Source of the DNA: Amyloporia xantha
Taxonomy: Eukaryota > Basidiomycota > Agaricomycetes > Polyporales > Adustoporiaceae
Length of the DNA: 64,000 nucleotides
Reading direction: 5' to 3'
Assembly: GCA_036971615.1 (NCBI GenBank)
Contig: JAYKKR010000013.1
Location: 682,001 to 746,000, forward strand
Positions within the stretch are counted from its first letter, which is position 1; each line of letters begins with the position of its first letter. This document shows positions 59,448 through 64,000 of this stretch, in pieces. The notes beneath the pieces were generated by a model. The model saw only the letters and a program-made list of their open reading frames with translations, did no database searches and was not told the DNA's origin. The translations under genes and the position numbers were made by a program.

Positions 59448-59805
59448 TGGGACTCGGGAACTTTTTGCGTGAAATATATGTTCCTGGTGTTCTTCACCTT
59501 CGCCGTTCCCAGCGGATTGGTAGCGCGTCGCGACTGGCGACCTTGAGACAGGCTGTCACACAGATTGCAGGCGTCCATACGGTCCCTTGGCATCCTATAA
59601 ATAAATGGTGGGATATGCTGTGAGGCGCGCGACGGACGATTCAAGCGCCGCTCGGTTAGCCGCAAAAGAGCGGTGGCTGGCCGTACATAAGGCTTCTACT
59701 GTTCATCGCCCAGCCCACCTCGGTTCTTGTTGCCATCGTCCTGCGGACTCACTGTACAAGTCTACCATCACATTCTTTCCCTCAGCCCATTCCTTACCGT
59801 GAACA
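59448..59805. other. Intergenic with promoter of the GPI-protein gene
   Basis: About 360 bp between PRMT5 stop and the next start on the same strand; includes a TATA-like box at 59596-59603. Confidence 0.5.
59596..59603 (+). promoter_or_regulatory. TATA-like box of the GPI-anchored protein gene
   Basis: TATAAATA, about 200 nt upstream of the ATG at 59806. Strong core-promoter match for a probably highly expressed cell-wall gene. Function inferred from position. Confidence 0.35.
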
Positions 59806-60726
59806 ATGAAGTTCTTCGCATCCCTCGCTGCCCTTGTGGCCCTCGTCCCCGCCATGGTGAACGCCCTCACCGTCAACACTATGTGAGTCGTCGTACGAGG
59901 CTGTGCATCTGATGACAACGTCGTACGAACTGATTCTGATTTAGCACGACTGGTGTCACTGAGTGTGGTATGTAATTGTACGACGCGTGTCAGAGCGACG
60001 ATCCTCATCATGTCTGTTAGAACCGGTCTTGTTCACTTGGAATGGCGGATCGCCTCCTTACTACCTCTCGCTCGTCCCCGGCACTTCGACGAGCTCTTCT
60101 CCCGTAAGATTTTGCATTTTTTGTTGAAAAGTGTGATTAACTCTGTTCCAGATCAAAAACTTTGGGGAGCAACAAGGTACTCAGTACACCTGGAACGTCG
60201 ACCTGGCGTCGGGCACTTCTTTGTGAGTGTTCTCTCACACGGACGCTCGTCAGTATAGTTGACGGTATACCATTAGCACCACTGTCATCAAGGACAGCAC
60301 TGGTGCTACCGCTTTCTCTGACTTGGAGACTGTCTCCGCTGGCACCAACAGCAGGTAAGTCGAAGTCGCGGCTTCTCGCAGACTCGCATTCACATTTCCC
60401 CACAGCTGTGTGAACAACGCAGTCACTGAGTCTGGTGGTTCTGGGACCGCTGCGGCGTCGTCTGGGTAAGCCCTGTGCTTCCATGTTTCTCCCTGTGCTT
60501 AACTTGTCACAGTGGCCCTGCCCCCACGACCGCTGCTGGATCCTCCTCTGCCGCGCCTTCCAGTTCCGCCAGTTCCGGTTCTTCGAAGCCTAGCTCCTCC
60601 GGTAGTGGCTCGTCTGCTTCTTCTACGGGAACCAGCAGTGGTGCGAGCAGTGCTGCTGGACGCACCTCTGTCGGTGCGTACGGCGTTGCTGCCGTGATGG
60701 GTCTCGTTGGAGCGGCTCTTCTCTGA
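59806..60726 (+). CDS. GPI-anchored Ser-rich cell-surface protein (Kre9/Knh1-type N-terminal domain)
   Basis: Secreted, wall- or membrane-attached protein. Signal peptide MKFFASLAALVALVPAMVNA, likely cleaved after VNA. The mature part is an immunoglobulin-like Kre9/KNH domain: TTGVTECEPVLFTWNGGSPP, YYLSLVPGTSTSSS, NFGEQQGTQYTWNVDLASGT and STGATAFSDLETVSAGTNSS, with the Cys pair TEC and SSC probably disulfide-bonded. A Ser/Gly/Thr/Ala linker, a likely O-glycosylation site, follows (SSSAAPSSSASSGSSKPSSS). The C terminus GAYGVAAVMGLVGAALL is the hydrophobic GPI signal, with the cleavage site in the SSGASSAAG stretch before it. Five introns within 0.9 kb, several close to 50-60 nt. About 200 residues. 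Proteins of this type are common in basidiomycetes; a role in beta-1,6-glucan or wall organisation is inference. Confidence 0.9.
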
Positions 60727-61191
60727 ACATTTATGGATTCCGGTCGATGCTTCGTGTAGTGGTTGTCAGTTACTTGGGCTACTGTTGTTCACGTAATTGA
60801 GTTAGTTTCGTTTAATCAGGTCTATTCGTACACCTTCGAAAATTCTATGCCTCAGCATGTTAGTATAATGATCTGATATTGCTCCCGTGTGCGTCGCTCG
60901 ACCATGGCAGCAGTGAGCGCCTATTAAGCCACAGAAATGATGGGTAGTGCGGTCACATGACTTAGTCGCGTAACATGCCGGAATCGGAATTCTGGCAGAA
61001 GAGCCGACGTGATCTACTTTGGACACGCGAGCAGTCCTCCATTGTGCTCTCTTTCCCTAAGGCACACTAGGAAGCCTGTTTTCTACCTCCAAGACCTAAC
61101 TGCTGGCATAGCCGGTAGTCCACACGTCTTTAGTCTAACAATTCCTTCGAACTATTCGGTCACACGACAGTCGTCGTCTTGATTCGCTGGC
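60727..61191. other. Intergenic
   Basis: About 465 bp between the GPI-protein gene and the acidic repeat gene, same strand. No further feature seen. Confidence 0.5.
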
Positions 61192-64000
61192 ATGTCTGTC
61201 GCGCTCGAAGGGCAACCCCTCTCTATTTTCCAAGATACCACCAATGCAGCACCCACTGTTGACGACCACATTGGCACCAACGGAGATGCCTACCTGCTCG
61301 CCAAGGACCTGATTGCGGAAGATGCTGCCACCGTTCATGCCACAAATGGCGTAGCTCAAGCTGAGGAGGAAGTACACGACGCTACGGATAAAGAAAATAC
61401 ACCCACGGCTGAAGAAGATGCGAGCCCTGCAGAGGAGGAAGTTGCGATTGAAGAAGAAAGGGAAGGGCCACATGTAGAGTCAGAAGTACGCGTCGTTTCC
61501 ACCGTCTATGTCGAGTGCTGCTGATGCATTGTTCAATTGGTGCGATGTCATTTCAGGATGACACAGCAGAAGTCACACAAGATTTGCCTGCCGACGATGT
61601 AGCTACTATCAGTGAGGCAGCAGACGTGCCTACTGCTGAAGAAGATCAGGTTGCCAGCGAGCACGCGACCGCCACTGTTCGTGCATTATTCATCGTCGAC
61701 GCGTTTTTGCTGTAACTGACCCGGCATTCTGTACAGGAGAACGCTCTGGACCAGGAGATCGCGTCGGAGAGCCATTCCGCTGAAGCTGAAGAGGTCACGC
61801 CAGCGATGGAGGAACAGGTGGCTGCAGAAGAGATTCAGGCAATTGAGTCTGAGACACCCGTTGATGCTGCGGAGGCGGCGGTGCCCGAGGAATCCGAGGC
61901 ACCTGTCCCGACCGAGGAGGACCCTGCCGTCTCTCAGCCTTCGGAGGTCGAGCCTTCTATTGCTTCGGAGGCACCCGCAGTCGAGGTGACCGATGAGGTA
62001 CCTGCCATTCCAGAAGAAAGTCCCATCCCCGAGGCAGATATTGTCACCGAGGAGGCCGAGCCAGTAACTACAGAAGCTGATACGAGTGCACCGGAGAGCG
62101 TCGAAGCTAGTGAAGAGAAAGTTGAGGAAGAGGTAGACGCCCCTGCCGCAGTCGAGCCCTCCACAGAGGTCGCAAGTGCTGAAACGGCGACCACGGAGGA
62201 CGCCAGCATTGTCGCAGAGGCGGAAACTGCTGAAGCGGTCGTCGCCATTGAAGAGGCGACGCCACTAGAGGAGCCTGCCCATGTCGAGGAAGCGGCCGTG
62301 CCAGAGGAACCTGTTGCAGAAGAAGCTGCGCCCGCCGCCGAACTTCCCGTGTCAGAGGAGGCAGTACCTAGTGAGGAAATTGCTTCGACTGAGGAGGCTG
62401 CCCCGGAGTTAGAGGCTACTGTAGAAGAAGAGGCAGTGGCTGATGAAGTTGCACCTACGGAAGAGCCTGCTACCGTTGAGGAAGCAGTAACCACGTCTAC
62501 CGAGCCTGTAGCAGACGCGGTTGCATCTAGCGACGAACTCCTCGTTGAGGAGGCTGTAGCTGCCGAAGAATCTGCTCCCGACGTCACTCAGGATGAACCA
62601 GTCGCCGCGGAGGAGGCAGGAATTGGGGAAGAATCCCCTGTCGTTGAGGAGGTTGCTGTAGTGGATCCCGTCGACATTGAAGAGTCGTCCGATGCCCAAG
62701 GGCCCGCTGCAGAAGAGTCACTTCCTGTTGAAGAATCTATCACCGCAGAGGAGGCACCTCTCGCCGAGGAACCTGTCGCCGAAGAACCCGCCGCTGAAGA
62801 ACCTGTTGCCGTAGAGGAGGCAGCGCTTGAAGAAGCTGCTGCCGTGGAAGAGGCTGCACTTGAAGAGGCTGCTGCCGTAGAAGAGGCAGCGCTTGAAGAA
62901 GAGGCAGCGCTTGAAGAAGCTGCTGCCATAGAAGAGGCGGCGCTTGAAGAAGCTGCTGCCGTAGAAGAGGTGATTCCTACTGAAGAGCCGGCTGCCGTAG
63001 AGGAGGCAGTTCCTACTGAAGAATCGGCTGCCGTAGAGGAGGTGATCCCTACTGAAGAAACAGCTGCTGTAGAGGAGGTAATCACTGAAGAACGGGTCAC
63101 CACAGGGGCAGCTTCCACTGAGGAAGTCGTCGCTGCAGAAGAGGCAACTTCGACTGAAGAAGCTGCACCTGTTACAGAAGAATCTGGGTCCCCGGAGCCT
63201 GTCGTAGAAGTCGCAGCTCCTGTTGAAGAGTCGGCTGTCATTGAGGAGGCACCCATTGTGGAATCTGCCGCTGTCGAGGGAGCTGAGGTCAGCGAAGAGT
63301 CTGTCGCCCAGTCGGAGGCAGTCGCTGAAGATACGGCCGCTGATCTCGAGGAGATGACCTTTGCGGAACCGCCGCCGGAGAAGCGAACTGTCGTGGAGGT
63401 GGTGTCTGTCGAGGAGCCTGCCGTCGCAGAAGAAGTTGCGGGGTCTGAAGAACCTGCCCCTGAACAGCATGCAGATGTTGAGGAGCAGCCTAGTTTGAGT
63501 GCGGAGGCTACCGTCGAAGTCGCAGTGAGCAGTCTCTCCATGTTTTTATGCTGTCGTTCTGACTGAAGTCCAAAATTTTCTAGTCGACAGAGGCTACTCC
63601 AGAGACGATTTCAGACGAGATAGCTGTGGAAATTTCTCCCGAAGTAACCGACGACTCAGAAGTAGAGACGACTTCCCCTCCGGCTGAGGCATTGGTCCCA
63701 GACGAGGTTGTTGCTATTGCTGAACCTGTTGACACCACAGCAGAGGACGTTCCTAAGGACAGTGTTGCAGCTGTCGTTGATGACAGCTCAGCGCAAGTCG
63801 TTCCTCCCAGCGAGAACGATGCAGAAGTGGTGATACAGGAATCGATCAACGTGGTTTCAATGGTATATTTTACGTCGATGTCGCCTTGTGCATACCTCAT
63901 GTCTTTCATTAACAGCCGGAAGAAGATAGTGCTACAGTTGAGGAGCAGCACGTGTTGGACAGCCATGTGGCGGACGTGCCTGCACCGTCTGAGATTGATG
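61192..64000 (+). CDS. Very acidic Glu/Ala/Val repeat protein, 3'-truncated by window
   Basis: Start MSVALEGQPLSIFQDTTNAA at 61192. The protein continues past the window end. Exons: 61192-about 61482, about 61558-61676, about 61737-63523, about 63583-63858 and a last exon starting near 63914. The bulk is a low-complexity chain of short units such as EEAA, VEEA, PVAEE, with hardly any basic or aromatic residues. Around 62811-63080 the repeats become regular: 33-bp units encoding VEEAALEEAAA, then 36-bp units of the type VEEVIPTEEPAA. The predicted charge is strongly negative. No enzymatic domain is visible; a scaffold, surface or chromatin-associated role is possible but unsupported. A real gene is likely because four introns keep the frame and codon choice at the third position varies between repeat units. 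Confidence 0.8.
62811..63081 (+). repeat. In-frame minisatellite (33-bp and 36-bp units)
   Basis: Units begin GTAGAGGAGGCAGCGCTTGA or close variants. About four and a half 33-bp units (one with an internal 15-bp duplication at 62898-62920) are followed by three 36-bp units starting GTAGAAGAGGTGATTCCTAC. All unit lengths are multiples of three, so expansion or contraction keeps the reading frame. Unit-to-unit differences are mostly silent. Confidence 0.8.

Noticed and set aside
62588..63541. Long minus-strand Ser/Ala/Thr frames opposite the acidic repeat gene
   Set aside because: They are antisense shadows of the Glu/Ala/Val codons; no start context, introns or domains.
1..64000. CRISPR arrays, bacterial operons, rRNA genes and biosynthetic clusters
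   Set aside because: None seen: the DNA is fungal nuclear, repeats are not CRISPR-like, and no polyketide, peptide or terpene synthase is present.

Overview
The window is eukaryotic nuclear DNA, almost certainly from a filamentous basidiomycete (Agaricomycetes; a wood-decay lineage such as Polyporales is a guess). The coding parts are broken by many short GT-AG introns, mostly about 35 to 80 nt. Gene content is typically fungal (peroxisomal Fox2, Erg28, a white-collar-2-like GATA factor, a Kre9-like GPI protein), and the intact DNA transposon is of the Plavaka type common in mushroom-forming fungi. Gene models below were spliced by hand, so ends are firmer than individual internal splice sites.

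Layout, left to right. 1-3242 (+): 3' part of the peroxisomal multifunctional beta-oxidation enzyme. 4051-7001 (-): vacuolar-type Ca2+/H+ exchanger. 7002-13031: gene-poor stretch of 6 kb with one possible MITE. 13032-15488 (-): F-box/leucine-rich-repeat protein. 17763-18470 (-): ERG28, easily missed because its exons are tiny. 18698-22120 (+): large disordered Ser/Pro-rich protein. 22545-24470 (-): CS-domain (HSP20-like) protein with a C-terminal membrane anchor. 27160-28851 (+): formate/nitrite transporter. 29507-30518 (-): dead M20 metallopeptidase. 31132-37697: complete Plavaka element with terminal inverted repeats, an uninterrupted 9-exon transposase and a divergent second gene. 40253-40778: near-perfect foldback (hairpin) element. 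41175-42439 (+): thiamine pyrophosphokinase. 42895-43224 (+): molybdopterin synthase small subunit. 45313-46559 (+): membrane-anchored metallo-beta-lactamase-fold protein. 46620-48095 (-): CCDC174-like protein. 48502-50057 (-): SDS22, the PP1 regulator. 50722-53418 (-): PAS/GATA white-collar-2-like factor. 55086-56073 (+): small ankyrin protein. 56487-59447 (+): PRMT5. 59806-60726 (+): GPI-anchored Ser-rich cell-surface protein. 61192->64000 (+): highly acidic Glu/Ala/Val repeat protein, running off the window.

The host genes are mostly unrelated housekeeping functions (beta-oxidation, ergosterol assembly, Ca2+ homeostasis, cofactor synthesis, PP1 and PRMT5 signalling, light sensing) and I see no biosynthetic cluster. 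The accessory signal is between about 29.5 and 40.8 kb, where a decayed peptidase, a full-length possibly active Plavaka transposon and a foldback element sit between the transporter and the thiamine pyrophosphokinase. I found no clearly new biological system; the Plavaka element with its uncharacterised second gene and the 526-bp foldback element are the best candidates for follow-up.
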